From positions 1 through 40,806 of the IMG/VR virus record IMGVR_UViG_3300034062_003602: a stretch of DNA of 40,806 nucleotides. One strand, written 5' to 3'. The translations under genes and the position numbers were made by a program. Of this stretch, positions 1 through 6,930 are shown in pieces. The DNA is from a virus. Under the pieces are notes generated by a model, which worked only from the letters and a program-made list of their open reading frames with translations, had not been told where the DNA came from and ran no database searches. The stretch's first letter is position 1, and every line of letters starts with the position of its first letter.

Positions 1-673
1 ACGTTGAACCAGACCCGAGATCAAAGTTCAGGCTCAACCCAGCCGAATTGTCCGTTGCCCATGTCCCTGTTGTGTCTCCGGGGATTGTGACAGTTCGGTA
101 AGTCCAGGTGTCGGCTGAAGCAATGCTATAGGTAAAGGGGTACGACCTGTTGACAGAGCCGTTGCGAATAGAACCGCCGAACGTGCCGGTTACAGACGAG
201 CGGACCCAGAAAGACACGGTGATTGTAGCGGCAGATGCGGTGCCCCAGGCCAAGTCTCCAACATTAAGTCCTTCAATCATTTGCTGAGAGACAAAGATAT
301 CGGAAGAGCCAATGGTCGCCCCCGTGAGCGCCCGGAAAATGGTCGAGTTGTTGAAACCGGCAGGGGCCACCGTCGATTGCTGTACCTGCATGTTGTTGGC
401 AATCGTCGCCGTGTTTACCCAGCGATCAAGCCAATATGCGGCTCCGGCCCCGTAGGTGCCAGCCGAAGTCCCGTTCCGCTGGCTAATCCGCATGTCGCCA
501 TTGATGATGCGGTTCCGCAGGAAACTGCTGCTCGGCACCACCATGCCGGTCGAGGTCACGTTGCCGCTGGCCGTCACGTTGCCAGCAAAGGCTGCGTTGC
601 CCGAAGCGTCGAGGACGATGTTGTTCGAGACAGAGGCGGCGGACTTGATGTTGCTAGCTTGGATTGTTGACAT
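1..673 (-). CDS. Tail fibre / receptor-binding protein, partial (C-terminus beyond window)
   Basis: Reading leftward from an ATG at 673, the frame stays open to the window edge (about 224 residues, no stop). Residues 1-45 have the alternating 'ASGN' pattern of fibre shafts (LDASGNAAFAGNVTASGNV). Around residues 53-67 lies RNRIINGDMRISQRN, a signature seen in many phage tail-fibre proteins just before a beta-rich, carbohydrate-binding-like module. The start overlaps the stop of the upstream gene as TGATG, so the two are translationally coupled. The protein would sit at the virion tip and bind the host surface. The C-terminal receptor-binding part cannot be judged because it is cut off. Confidence 0.85.
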   Translation of the reverse strand, partial: MSTIQASNIKSAASVSNNIVLDASGNAAFAGNVTASGNVTSTGMVVPSSSFLRNRIINGDMRISQRNGTSAGTYGAGAAYWLDRWVNTATIANNMQVQQSTVAPAGFNNSTIFRALTGATIGSSDIFVSQQMIEGLNVGDLAWGTASAATITVSFWVRSSVTGTFGGSIRNGSVNRSYPFTYSIASADTWTYRTVTIPGDTTGTWATDNSAGLSLNFDLGSGST

Positions 674-912
674 CAGCCGGGCATCCCCAGTGCGGTCTTG
701 ATCTCGTCGGGCGTCGCCGCCGCGTCGATCTCGGTTTGCATCGCAGCGTACTTGGACCGAATTACAGCGCGAGCCGCTTCGGCTTCAGCTTCGACCGTGC
801 CAGGGATGCGCTTGGCGATGACTTCGTCGTGCGGCGCGAACTCAGCAGCACGGGCAGCCCGGCGCATGTCGTGCGCGATGGCTTTCGCCTTCTCGACGTT
901 CACGCGGATCAT
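673..912 (-). CDS. Small tail-associated protein of unknown function
   Basis: 79 residues from an ATG at 912 that overlaps the upstream stop (ATGA at 909-912). It is helical and charged, with an AEAEAARAV-type stretch and a C-terminus resembling a small helical cap (TPDEIKTALGMPG). The downstream fibre starts on its stop codon, so it is translated in one block with the fibre genes. Short helical proteins in this position often act as tail-fibre chaperones or assembly factors; that role is inferred from position only. A longer in-frame start at 1194 exists but would run through the two upstream genes and is not used here. Confidence 0.7.
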   Translation of the reverse strand: MIRVNVEKAKAIAHDMRRAARAAEFAPHDEVIAKRIPGTVEAEAEAARAVIRSKYAAMQTEIDAAATPDEIKTALGMPG

Positions 913-1112
913 TCGGCGTACTCCCAAGCAGCGCGGAAGGTGCGGTCGGTCGGGATGTCCTCGACGCTGACGATGCGCCAGGGCTTGCCCTCGGGCACGT
1001 CCTTGGCGGCAAGAGCCTCGATGCTGTTGCCCGGCTGGGCCAGCCACTCGGGCGCGGGGATGAGGACGGCAACGCCGCCTTCGTCTGTGGGGTAGATGAT
1101 GCGTTGGTTCAT
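909..1112 (-). CDS. Small protein of tail-fibre cluster
   Basis: 67 residues starting MNQRIIYPTDEGGVAVLIP and ending in RAAWEYAE. I recall small proteins of this type, with an N-terminal 'IIYPxxxGGVAVxxP' strand and a C-terminal 'FRxAW', next to tail-fibre genes in many phages; the resemblance is from memory. It lies 11 bases after the fibre-like gene at 1124-1768 and overlaps the next gene by four bases. A role in fibre assembly or as a tail accessory is likely but not shown by any catalytic motif. Confidence 0.75.
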   Translation of the reverse strand: MNQRIIYPTDEGGVAVLIPAPEWLAQPGNSIEALAAKDVPEGKPWRIVSVEDIPTDRTFRAAWEYAE

Positions 1113-1123
1113 TGAAGCGCCCC

Positions 1124-1768
1124 TTAGCGGAATACTGCGACGTTGACGTTATCGCTATCTCGCGCAACGCCGTCTTCGAAGTGCCTGACTTCAATAGAAG
1201 TTGTCAGATAGTTAATAGGGAACGTGTCTGAGCCATTATTTGAAACACTGGGCCGCATATCGACGAAAGCCGCGTAATTTGTATCTGTTAGGGAAGTTGT
1301 GAAATTGCACTGGTATATACCAACGCCCAAATCTGTAATGCTTGAAACATTTCCAGATGCACGGATCGCTACAGTGCCAATCCCACTGAAATGGACCCAA
1401 GCCCGGCAGCCGTAAGCTGTGGCGGCGGAGCCGTAGCCGCTGTTAAACAGGAAGTTGCCAGAGGCGTCGAACTCGCCGACCTGCACGCCGCCTTCGGCAA
1501 AGCCGATGCGGTCAGCGCCGGGGAAGTAAATGCCAGTGTTGGTGTCTCCAGTGGCCGTAATCGACGGCAAAGAGGCGGTGCCCAGAGTGTACTCAACCTG
1601 ACCACTCGCGTTGATCCGCATGACCTCCGTGCCGCCTTCGGCAAAGGCGATGGTGTCAGCCGCAGGGAAGAACACCCCGGTGTTGGTGTCGGTGCCCTGG
1701 AGGGCGGGCGTTGCGGCAGAGCCGTCCGTGCCCGAGATGCCGGTGCTTCCGGAAATGATTACGGGCAT
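1124..1768 (-). CDS. Tail fibre-like protein with tandem fibre repeats
   Basis: 214 residues. Two tandem copies of a roughly 40-residue fibre repeat are visible in the first half: DTNTGVFFPAADTIAFAEGG and DTNTGIYFPGADRIGFAEGG, each followed by a short strand ending in SG (INASGQ, FDASGN). This repeat is common in phage tail-fibre and head-fibre shafts. The second half is beta-rich and Ser/Thr/Asn-rich and resembles a small globular tip. The start overlaps the upstream stop as TAATG. It is probably a second fibre or a head decoration whose tip binds the host. Confidence 0.8.
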   Translation of the reverse strand: MPVIISGSTGISGTDGSAATPALQGTDTNTGVFFPAADTIAFAEGGTEVMRINASGQVEYTLGTASLPSITATGDTNTGIYFPGADRIGFAEGGVQVGEFDASGNFLFNSGYGSAATAYGCRAWVHFSGIGTVAIRASGNVSSITDLGVGIYQCNFTTSLTDTNYAAFVDMRPSVSNNGSDTFPINYLTTSIEVRHFEDGVARDSDNVNVAVFR

Positions 1769-1947
1769 TATCGAGCCTCCACAGCGTCAAGCTGTTCCTG
1801 CGTGGGGCGAGGCAGCATCGGGTGGTTCCAAGCGGCGATGTAGTCGCCCCGGCCATCGCTGTCGTTCTGAAGGCGGATGACGGTCAGGAAGTCCTGCGTC
1901 GTCAGCGTGGGGTAGATCGCCATGATGCGGTCGTAGAGGGTCATCAT
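1768..1947 (-). CDS. XkdW-like small tail protein
   Basis: About 59 residues, starting at one of two adjacent ATGs (1947 or 1944) behind a GAGGG ribosome site. The sequence MTLYDRIMAIYPTLTTQDF followed by a 'LQNDSDGRGDYIAAWNHP' segment matches small phage tail proteins of the XkdW type, in which a short helical protein ends with a 'P-T-x-E-Q-L' tail. It lies between two fibre-like genes and overlaps both stops, which supports a role in fibre assembly or as a tail accessory. Confidence 0.7.
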   Translation of the reverse strand: MMTLYDRIMAIYPTLTTQDFLTVIRLQNDSDGRGDYIAAWNHPMLPRPTQEQLDAVEAR

Positions 1948-2543
1948 GCTGCCCTCACTAGACAACCAGAAAACTGAATAATACTGGTAACGCCTCCAGC
2001 AGAACTAAATGTTGGAGTCCCGGAGGTTGTGTCACCATATCCGTATAGTTCAACATAATCGGACGTACCATTTAGGTACACCAAAGATGAAACAGAACTT
2101 ACAGTACCAGAAGAACCAACAATTGCAAACGAACCATAACAGTACAAAGAGCCATTTTTATAAATGGCGCTAACTCCGGCCGCCAAACTTCCAGTTATAT
2201 AAAGAGTTCCGTTAATTTGATAATAGCCCGCAACATTAGGGGTAAATCGGTAGTTTGTCACGTTGTCAAAGCAGGATGCCGTATCAAAGTTTTCAAGATT
2301 TAGCTGAACCTTTGTGAAAACTGCATCTGAAATCCCAGTCTGATCACTGGAGCGATACGCACTAAACGCAGGTCCGTTGCCCGCCACGCCGGCCGCCAGC
2401 ATCCCCTGCGTCACAGCAGCCGTGCTGCCCGTCGTGACCATGGTGCCAGCGTTGGAAGGAATGATAAGCGAAGTGGCAGTTGCGGTCGCGGGGACATCCA
2501 GCGTGACGGAGCCGCCGCCGGAGCTATTGAGCTTCACGGGCAT
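1944..2543 (-). CDS. Tail fibre-like protein with C1q-like C-terminal domain
   Basis: 199 residues starting MPVKLNSSGGGSVTLDVPAT. Residues 1-60 are low-complexity Ala/Thr/Gly shaft sequence, including the SLIIPSNAGTMVTTGS segment seen in phage fibres. Residues 65-199 resemble a C1q/TNF-like jelly roll (AFSAYRSSDQTGISDAVFTK; FDTASCF; FTPNVAGYYQINGTLYI), the fold used by many phage fibre tips. First gene of the fibre operon; a minus-strand promoter lies about 80 bases upstream at 2620-2648. Local base composition is more AT-rich than its neighbours, which fits modular exchange of fibre tips. Confidence 0.85.
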   Translation of the reverse strand: MPVKLNSSGGGSVTLDVPATATATSLIIPSNAGTMVTTGSTAAVTQGMLAAGVAGNGPAFSAYRSSDQTGISDAVFTKVQLNLENFDTASCFDNVTNYRFTPNVAGYYQINGTLYITGSLAAGVSAIYKNGSLYCYGSFAIVGSSGTVSSVSSLVYLNGTSDYVELYGYGDTTSGTPTFSSAGGVTSIIQFSGCLVRAA

Positions 2544-2619
2544 CTAAGTTAGTCTTTCCAGCCGCTGCCCGGCCGAAGAATCTGGGAAGCCATTTCCACC
2601 TATCCTAGATCAGCGGAAA

Positions 2620-2648
2620 AGTATAACATATGCGGGCAGGACAATCAA
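2620..2648 (-). promoter_or_regulatory. Sigma70-type promoter for the tail-fibre operon
   Basis: On the minus strand: TTGATT (2648-2643), 17-base spacer, TATACT (2625-2620). Transcription would start near 2613 and give a leader of about 70 bases before the fibre gene at 2543. Both boxes are close to consensus and lie in the gap between 2543 and 2686. Confidence 0.6.
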
Positions 2649-2685
2649 GGTAGCCCAGGCTAGCCGGGCCTTTCGGATCAGAGAG

Positions 2686-2937
2686 TTACTCGTCTGGGTC
2701 AGCTTCTGGAACATCATCGTCTCCAAAGACAGCATCGAACGCGGTGTCGACCATGCCCTTGATCAGGCTCCTAGAGAAAGGTATGGATGTCATGCCAAAG
2801 GACGTGTCGTCTTCCCAAGCAATGAGAACGGCGCGGGGCGACTTGGCTAAGACGCGCGAGATGGCTTCTAGAAGCCGCCTGTCGATGTCGGTAGCCTCTA
2901 GGAAGTCCTGAATAGCTGAATCCCGGTCGACAGCCAC
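2686..2937 (-). CDS. Hypothetical acidic protein
   Basis: 83 residues from a GTG at 2937. The GAGGAG formed by the last codons of the upstream gene serves as ribosome site, 11 bases ahead. The protein has a helical N-terminus (AIQDFLEATDIDRRLLEAISRVL), a short strand (AVLIAWEDD) and an acidic tail (GDDDVPEADPDE). No motif is recognised. It is probably co-transcribed with the gene at 2946-3170 from the promoter at 3203-3231. Confidence 0.65.
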   Translation of the reverse strand: MAVDRDSAIQDFLEATDIDRRLLEAISRVLAKSPRAVLIAWEDDTSFGMTSIPFSRSLIKGMVDTAFDAVFGDDDVPEADPDE

Positions 2938-2945
2938 GGCGCAGC

Positions 2946-3170
2946 TTACTCCTCTAGTTCGTCGAGGAATCCTTCGAGGGGGTCGGCTTCGTCGTCTTCT
3001 TCGTCTTCGGCTTCGGCGGCCTCCATGATCTCCACGATCAGGTCCTTGGCAGCAGCCTTAGCGTCCTCGATGTGGGCTATTTCGAACTCTTCGAGGTAGT
3101 CCGGCTCGTCATCATCGGATGCCACCGTGAAAACAAAGACGCCGTCGTCGTATTGCACCGTAAACTGCAT
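2946..3170 (-). CDS. Hypothetical strongly acidic protein
   Basis: 74 residues from the ATG at 3170 (MQFTVQYDDGVFVFTVASDD). A longer form from an ATG at 3224 is possible but would begin inside the promoter, so the shorter start is preferred. The N-terminal half alternates in a beta-like way; the C-terminal half is a run of Glu and Asp (AEAEDEEDDEADPLEGFLDE). Such acidic phage proteins can be DNA mimics or inhibitors of host nucleic-acid-binding proteins; this is speculation from charge alone. Confidence 0.65.
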   Translation of the reverse strand: MQFTVQYDDGVFVFTVASDDDEPDYLEEFEIAHIEDAKAAAKDLIVEIMEAAEAEDEEDDEADPLEGFLDELEE

Positions 3171-3202
3171 GGAATCGTCCCAAAAGCTGGAGGCCGATAG
3201 GA

Positions 3203-3231
3203 ATACTACCCTACCGGCCCCCATAAGTCAA
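3203..3231 (-). promoter_or_regulatory. Sigma70-type promoter for the two acidic small genes
   Basis: Minus strand TTGACT (3231-3226), 17-base spacer, TAGTAT (3208-3203). The -35 box overlaps the stop codon of the upstream DUF1289-like gene. It drives the genes at 2946-3170 and 2686-2937. Confidence 0.6.
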
Positions 3232-3443
3232 GCGTCTAGCGTGCGATTGGCTACTGCCCTGAGAACATTTGCCTTTTGCTCTTCAGAATAGGATCGCCAG
3301 CTAGCAATTTCTTCAAGACTACGCCTGCAACCAGTGCAAAAGTGACCAGCAGGGGTAGCAAAAGCACTACATTCTCCACAACACGGGCTCCTTACCTTAG
3401 CGGATGGGGCAGGCGCCGGTCGCGCACTCGCTTCCGGTGTCAA
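3228..3443 (-). CDS. DUF1289-like cysteine-rich small protein
   Basis: 71 residues. The core SPCCGEC ... FCTGCRRSLEEIASW ... EEQKANVLRAVANR fits the DUF1289 pattern (two Cys pairs, 'GC.R.L.EI..W', 'E...VL....R') of small proteobacterial proteins of unknown function that may bind metal or an iron-sulphur centre. The only start that keeps this core is a TTG at 3443. It is preceded by AGGAG at the right distance and overlaps the end of nrdJ by 47 bases. No ATG is available in frame. A metal-linked role beside the ribonucleotide reductase is possible but unproven. Confidence 0.7.
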   Translation of the reverse strand: MTPEASARPAPAPSAKVRSPCCGECSAFATPAGHFCTGCRRSLEEIASWRSYSEEQKANVLRAVANRTLDA

Positions 3444-5424
3444 TTTCGAACTCCTGCTCGTCCGTTTCGTCCCCTTCGGACCCCTGCGGAGCCCCTTCCA
3501 ACGGCTTTAGCGTGTCCGCGTAGGCCCGGAAGGTCTCTTCGTCCACCACTTCCTGCGGCAAATACAGGTAGCCGAGGTCCTTGGCGGTCTTGGTAGGGTC
3601 AGTCCGGTACAGAAAGCTGACGCCGACGTAGTTATCCCAGTTCTTATGCAGCCATTCCGCCGAAGCATCCGCCTCTTCAGGGCTGTAGCTGATGGTGACC
3701 GAGCAGTTATGGTCCACGTAGTTGTCCATCAGCAGCTTGTAGCGGTCCAACTGGGTGACGGCAGGCTCCAGATTCACGAACTTGCCATCGACTTCGTCGA
3801 ACTTGACGTTCTCATAGGCCACTGGGAACGTGACCAGAACGGCATCCGGGCTGGACGGGTCTTGGAAGACGCGATAGTTGGCGGCGATCAGCTTCTCGAC
3901 GTAGGGATCATGCTTGCTGAAGCGGACATTGTTGAAGATAAACTTGCCCAGCGGCTTATGCACACCCTCCGTAGTGTCCATGATCTTGGACAGGGTGCCC
4001 GACGGCTTGACCGTAGTGACCGCCTTGGGACGAGGAAGGCCCAGTTCGTCAGCCATATCGAACGCCGCAGAGCGTGCAGCATGTCGCAGTTCCGTCCAAG
4101 CGAGCGCGTCGTCAGCCCGATCCCACTCGGCCACGCCAGTCACGCCTACACCGCACAGGCGCAGGAACTCGTTGTTCTCGTGCCAAGCCCGCTGAAGCAC
4201 GCCGTCCACCAGATTGACGCAGGTCTGGCGGTAGTTGGCGCGAGCCAGAAGCTGCACAGTGCGCCACAACTTACGGAGGTTCTTGCCGTTGAAGTGGCTC
4301 AGATTGATTTCAACAAGGTTACAAAAGCCCTTGTTGGGCAGCAGGATTTCGGCGCAGGGATTCACGCCCGAAATCCACGGGGCGCGGCGCTTGCCTTCCA
4401 CCATGTTGATGAAGCCTGGCTCAGAGCCGCCAGCTTCCTGCATCAGGTCGAACAGGTGGGTGATGTCGGCCTGAGTGGGGCGCGACTTGAACATCACCGA
4501 GTTGTTGGACTGCTGCCGGTGGAAGTTGTTGTGGACCCAGAAGTCCTTCTTTGCCTTAGCAAACTCCACCCACTCTGGATCGCCATGCGGAACCAGTGCG
4601 ATTTCCGCCGAGCGACGTGAGGAGAGGGTCGTGCCGAGGTGATTGAGAACATCGAGGATGTCAATACGGCTGAGAAGCTGGCCTGCCCGCGCATTGAGGA
4701 TTTGTGCAAGTCGCTCAAGTGCCGGTGCAAAAGTCTCGTCGCCGCTCGAAATCCACCCGTACCCGGCAAGACGCTCGCCGGCCGGACGAATTTGGCTGAA
4801 GTCAAGTCGAAGCACATCAGCCTTCCGCTTGCCAGCCAGCACCTTACCCACCGACTTGGCCCAGGCTTCGGCGCTGTCACCAATACCAATAGTCCAGACG
4901 GTCTTACCGTGTTCCTGCGTATACGTCTCGACATTGGTTTCGCGGCCCTTCTTCTGCTCAAGCTGGGCCCGCTGGCTACGGACAAGCTCGATTTCCATGG
5001 GCGACGTGAAGCCGTTCAGGGTACCGACGACCGGCTCGAAGCCGACGCCGCAGCCCTGAAGAAGCAGCCAGAACGCATCGACGACGTCGTGGACGGTTTC
5101 GATCTTGGTGAAGGCGCAGTTGAACATCGAGGCTTCGCGCTTCTTGGCGACGGACGTACCGCCCAGCCACAGCGTGCGGCCGGACACCGATGCCGAGCGG
5201 TTCAGCAGGACTTCGCGCAGTTCCTCCAGTTCGTTCTCCTGTGCGGAGGTCAGCGGTTTGTCGCCAAGGGCACGCTGCCACAGCCAACGCTGGTGGCTAA
5301 CGACGCGACCCACAATGTCTTCCCACGACTCGAAGCCGCCAGCCGGCAGCGGCCGGGCATAGGTGCGACGGATAATGGTTGCGGCACGCGCGGACGGCGT
5401 ACGCATTTCGGGTGAATTGCGCAT
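3397..5424 (-). CDS. nrdJ: Class II (adenosylcobalamin-dependent) ribonucleoside-triphosphate reductase
   Basis: 675 residues, close to the usual length of monomeric class II reductases of the Lactobacillus RTPR type (about 740). It reduces ribonucleoside triphosphates to dNTPs using a B12-derived radical, so it works with or without oxygen. Visible active-site features: the first redox Cys in SMFNCAF (about 103), the radical Cys and Glu in NPCAEILL (357, 359), the second redox Cys in GFCNLVEI (368), and the C-terminal Cys pair CATGAC that re-reduces the site. Start ATG at 5424 with GGAG six bases upstream. It shares the arm with thyX, giving a nucleotide-supply unit. Activity would depend on host cobalamin. 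Confidence 0.95.
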   Translation of the reverse strand: MRNSPEMRTPSARAATIIRRTYARPLPAGGFESWEDIVGRVVSHQRWLWQRALGDKPLTSAQENELEELREVLLNRSASVSGRTLWLGGTSVAKKREASMFNCAFTKIETVHDVVDAFWLLLQGCGVGFEPVVGTLNGFTSPMEIELVRSQRAQLEQKKGRETNVETYTQEHGKTVWTIGIGDSAEAWAKSVGKVLAGKRKADVLRLDFSQIRPAGERLAGYGWISSGDETFAPALERLAQILNARAGQLLSRIDILDVLNHLGTTLSSRRSAEIALVPHGDPEWVEFAKAKKDFWVHNNFHRQQSNNSVMFKSRPTQADITHLFDLMQEAGGSEPGFINMVEGKRRAPWISGVNPCAEILLPNKGFCNLVEINLSHFNGKNLRKLWRTVQLLARANYRQTCVNLVDGVLQRAWHENNEFLRLCGVGVTGVAEWDRADDALAWTELRHAARSAAFDMADELGLPRPKAVTTVKPSGTLSKIMDTTEGVHKPLGKFIFNNVRFSKHDPYVEKLIAANYRVFQDPSSPDAVLVTFPVAYENVKFDEVDGKFVNLEPAVTQLDRYKLLMDNYVDHNCSVTISYSPEEADASAEWLHKNWDNYVGVSFLYRTDPTKTAKDLGYLYLPQEVVDEETFRAYADTLKPLEGAPQGSEGDETDEQEFEIDTGSECATGACPIR

Positions 5425-5453
5425 AAAGGCTCCAGATAGGGTGAAAGATGACT

Positions 5454-5462
5454 ACTATACCA
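5454..5462 (-). promoter_or_regulatory. Extended -10 promoter upstream of nrdJ
   Basis: Minus strand TGG followed by TATAGT (5462-5454), an extended -10 element (TGn-TATAGT). The -35 position (5482-5477, TAGCAA) is poor. It would start transcription about 20-25 bases before the nrdJ ATG. Confidence 0.45.
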
Positions 5463-5479
5463 GAGGGCGACCCAGATTG

Positions 5480-5650
5480 CTAGTCCGTCTCGCCCGGGAA
5501 GATTACCTTGGCAGCATCAAGAAGCTCGCCTCGCCGCTGCGATCTAGCCCCCAATTCGGAGGCCAGAAGACGCAGCGTGAACGCGATGCCTTCGGGGGTA
5601 TAGCCCTTCCGGCGCAGCATGACAATAAGGTTCTCGACAGGTTCAGCCAT
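5480..5650 (-). CDS. Small unknown protein between thyX and nrdJ
   Basis: 56 residues, beginning MAEPVENLIVMLRRKGYTPE and ending in FPGETD. The ATG at 5650 overlaps the last eight bases of thyX in another frame, and the stop lies 55 bases before nrdJ. It is mostly amphipathic helix with no Cys and no known motif. Tight coupling to thyX and normal codon use support a real gene. Its position between two nucleotide enzymes suggests a small accessory protein, but nothing in the sequence shows a function. Confidence 0.7.
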   Translation of the reverse strand: MAEPVENLIVMLRRKGYTPEGIAFTLRLLASELGARSQRRGELLDAAKVIFPGETD

Positions 5651-6278
5651 TGGTCAGCGCCTTCCACGAGAACGGGAACAGACGTTCCATGTCGGGCCCG
5701 ATCTTCTCGACGATGGCCCGGGTTTCGCGCTGGGCATCCGGCTTGACCCGCAGACCCCACACCCGCGCCCAGCCCAGCAGGGACCCGGTCCAGTGCCACT
5801 CAGTATACATGTTCTGGGGCAGGATCATGCGGGCCTGTTCGGCGCAGCAGCCTTCCGCTACCATGCGCTTGTAGTCCCACACCAGCGACCGGGCAGCCAC
5901 ATCGATGCGCTCCGTGACACCGAACTTGTCGTTCCACTGCTGGTCCGTACTGCCCTGCTTGATGTCGTCAGAGCCCTTGCGCCACTCCGGCGGCCAGTAC
6001 AGTTCCGGCGTGTCCTTGACGTAGCGCCTACTAATCTCGGACCACACGAAGCCGACCTGGTGCTTGGCCAGTTGACGGGCCACAAAGATTGGCGCCTTGA
6101 AGTGGAAGCTGACGTGGGGGTGCGCGAAAGGCAGTTCGTGCTTGTGGCGAGCCAGATAGTTCAGGAGGCGCGCATCCTTGTCAGGACGGAACTCCGAGAC
6201 CCGTTTACCGAACGACACGCGGGCCGCGTTGACCACGGACAAGTCCGTGCCCATGTGGTCCAAATAGGTCACATCCAC
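5643..6278 (-). CDS. thyX: FAD-dependent thymidylate synthase
   Basis: 211 residues from a GTG at 6278. The GAGGAGAG ribosome site just upstream decides this start; an ATG at 6320 lies 12 residues in front of that site and would read through it. It makes dTMP from dUMP using flavin and methylene-tetrahydrofolate. Family features: VVNAARVSF near the N-terminus, a His-rich LPFAHPHVSFHFKAPIFVARQ stretch split around residues 70-90, then KHQVGFVWSEISRRYV. The last corresponds to the ThyX signature RHRxxSxNExSxRY in altered form (KHQ for RHR). I recall similar variants in other phages. A consensus promoter lies at 6308-6336. Confidence 0.92.
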   Translation of the reverse strand: MDVTYLDHMGTDLSVVNAARVSFGKRVSEFRPDKDARLLNYLARHKHELPFAHPHVSFHFKAPIFVARQLAKHQVGFVWSEISRRYVKDTPELYWPPEWRKGSDDIKQGSTDQQWNDKFGVTERIDVAARSLVWDYKRMVAEGCCAEQARMILPQNMYTEWHWTGSLLGWARVWGLRVKPDAQRETRAIVEKIGPDMERLFPFSWKALTNG

Positions 6279-6307
6279 CGATAGCTCTCCTCGTTGATAG
6301 GAGAAGC

Positions 6308-6336
6308 AATCTAGTGCCACACTGGCAGTCTGTCAA
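6308..6336 (-). promoter_or_regulatory. Sigma70 promoter for thyX
   Basis: Minus strand: perfect TTGACA (6336-6331), 17-base spacer, TAGATT (6313-6308). Start near 6301 gives a leader of about 22 bases carrying the GAGGAGAG site for the GTG at 6278. Confidence 0.7.
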
Positions 6337-6532
6337 GAAGCAAGCCCGCACGGCATTGGGCCTGTCCTACCGGGATTCCACGACTCGGTTCCGCATAGCG
6401 TGAACGCTAAGTACCCAGCTAGGAAAGGGGCAGACCCTCACGCTTTAGGTCCGCGACGTACTGGCATCGCGACGGTCGAGCATTCCCAACCGTATCCAGA
6501 TCGTTGACCCCGCCAGATATACTAACGGGGGT

Positions 6533-6565
6533 GCCGTCGCCTATGAGGAGCCCAAGGGCGACGGC
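6533..6565. other. Strong hairpin in the divergent control region
   Basis: Perfect 9-bp inverted repeat GCCGTCGCC (6533-6541) / GGCGACGGC (6557-6565) around a 15-base loop that contains AGGAG. It is in noncoding DNA between thyX and the small RNA. It has no T-run, so it is not a standard terminator. It could be a protein-binding site or part of a transcript structure. The DNA between 6337 and 6530 shows no other clear element. Confidence 0.45.
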
Positions 6566-6598
6566 GTTGGGCTGGTATCCCAGTGGTAGGACCATCCC

Positions 6599-6641
6599 AA
6601 AAGAAAACCAACCCGTACTCCTTGCGGCGCAGAGGGGTTGG
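6599..6641 (-). terminator. Intrinsic terminator of the small RNA
   Basis: On the minus strand: CCAACCC (6641-6635), 20-base loop, GGGTTGG (6614-6608), then TTTTCTTTT (6607-6599). The hairpin plus T-run is a standard rho-independent terminator and lies about 120-160 bases downstream of the promoter at 6769-6797. Confidence 0.7.
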
Positions 6642-6762
6642 CCGAATTAGAAAAGGTGGGCGGGCCGCCGGCAACTAAGCTAGACGACCCGCCCTAGTTA
6701 AGTAAGGTAATTGTCCATATCTAGTAGGCTAGTCTGTCAGCACACTATCCCCCTGGCTGACA
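6600..6762 (-). ncRNA. Putative small noncoding RNA (about 160 nt)
   Basis: The unit has a near-consensus minus-strand promoter (6797-6769) and an intrinsic terminator (6641-6599), with no credible ORF between them; the longest with an ATG is six codons. Inside it, GGGCGGG (6694-6688) pairs with CCCGCCC (6664-6658) to form a GC-rich stem upstream of the terminator stem. It is expressed toward thyX but would end before it. It could be a free-standing phage regulatory RNA, or an attenuated leader for thyX/nrdJ when the terminator is bypassed. The target is unknown. Confidence 0.55.
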
Positions 6763-6768
6763 AGGAGG

Positions 6769-6797
6769 AATATAGTGCATGAGGGACCGTTTGTCAA
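6769..6797 (-). promoter_or_regulatory. Near-consensus sigma70 promoter for the small RNA
   Basis: Minus strand: TTGACA (6797-6792), exactly 17 bases, TATATT (6774-6769). It is among the strongest promoters in the window and points leftward, with a start near 6762. Confidence 0.7.
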
Positions 6798-6851
6798 GTG
6801 CGCTACGCGAGGGACCCGCCGGGAGCAGAGGGTGTGACAAAAATACCACAG

Positions 6852-6880
6852 TTGCATTCCAGCTAGACTTTTAGTACTAT
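6852..6880 (+). promoter_or_regulatory. Possible rightward promoter ahead of repeat element A
   Basis: TTGCAT (6852-6857), 17 bases, TACTAT (6875-6880). Each box matches four of six consensus bases. If used, it would transcribe through the GGTGAG element toward 7361. Confidence 0.35.
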
Positions 6881-6930
6881 GTAGTCTACCTTCCAGAAGT
6901 GCGCCCGAAATCCTGTAGCATAGTTGGATG

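Noticed and set aside
3646-4620. Long plus-strand ORF (324 residues) opposite nrdJ
   Set aside because: It is antisense to a gene with clear class II reductase motifs, has no ribosome site, and matches the pattern of GC-rich shadow frames.
6560-6640. tRNA-like segment (a CCCAGTGGTAGGACC stretch resembling a D-loop)
   Set aside because: No acceptor stem, anticodon stem or GTTCGA-type T-loop can be drawn; the pairings belong to the small RNA terminator.
6778-6873. 31-codon plus-strand ORF with AAGGAGG upstream
   Set aside because: The ribosome-like site lies within the minus-strand promoter and the ORF has no protein-like features; a chance match is more likely, though it cannot be excluded.
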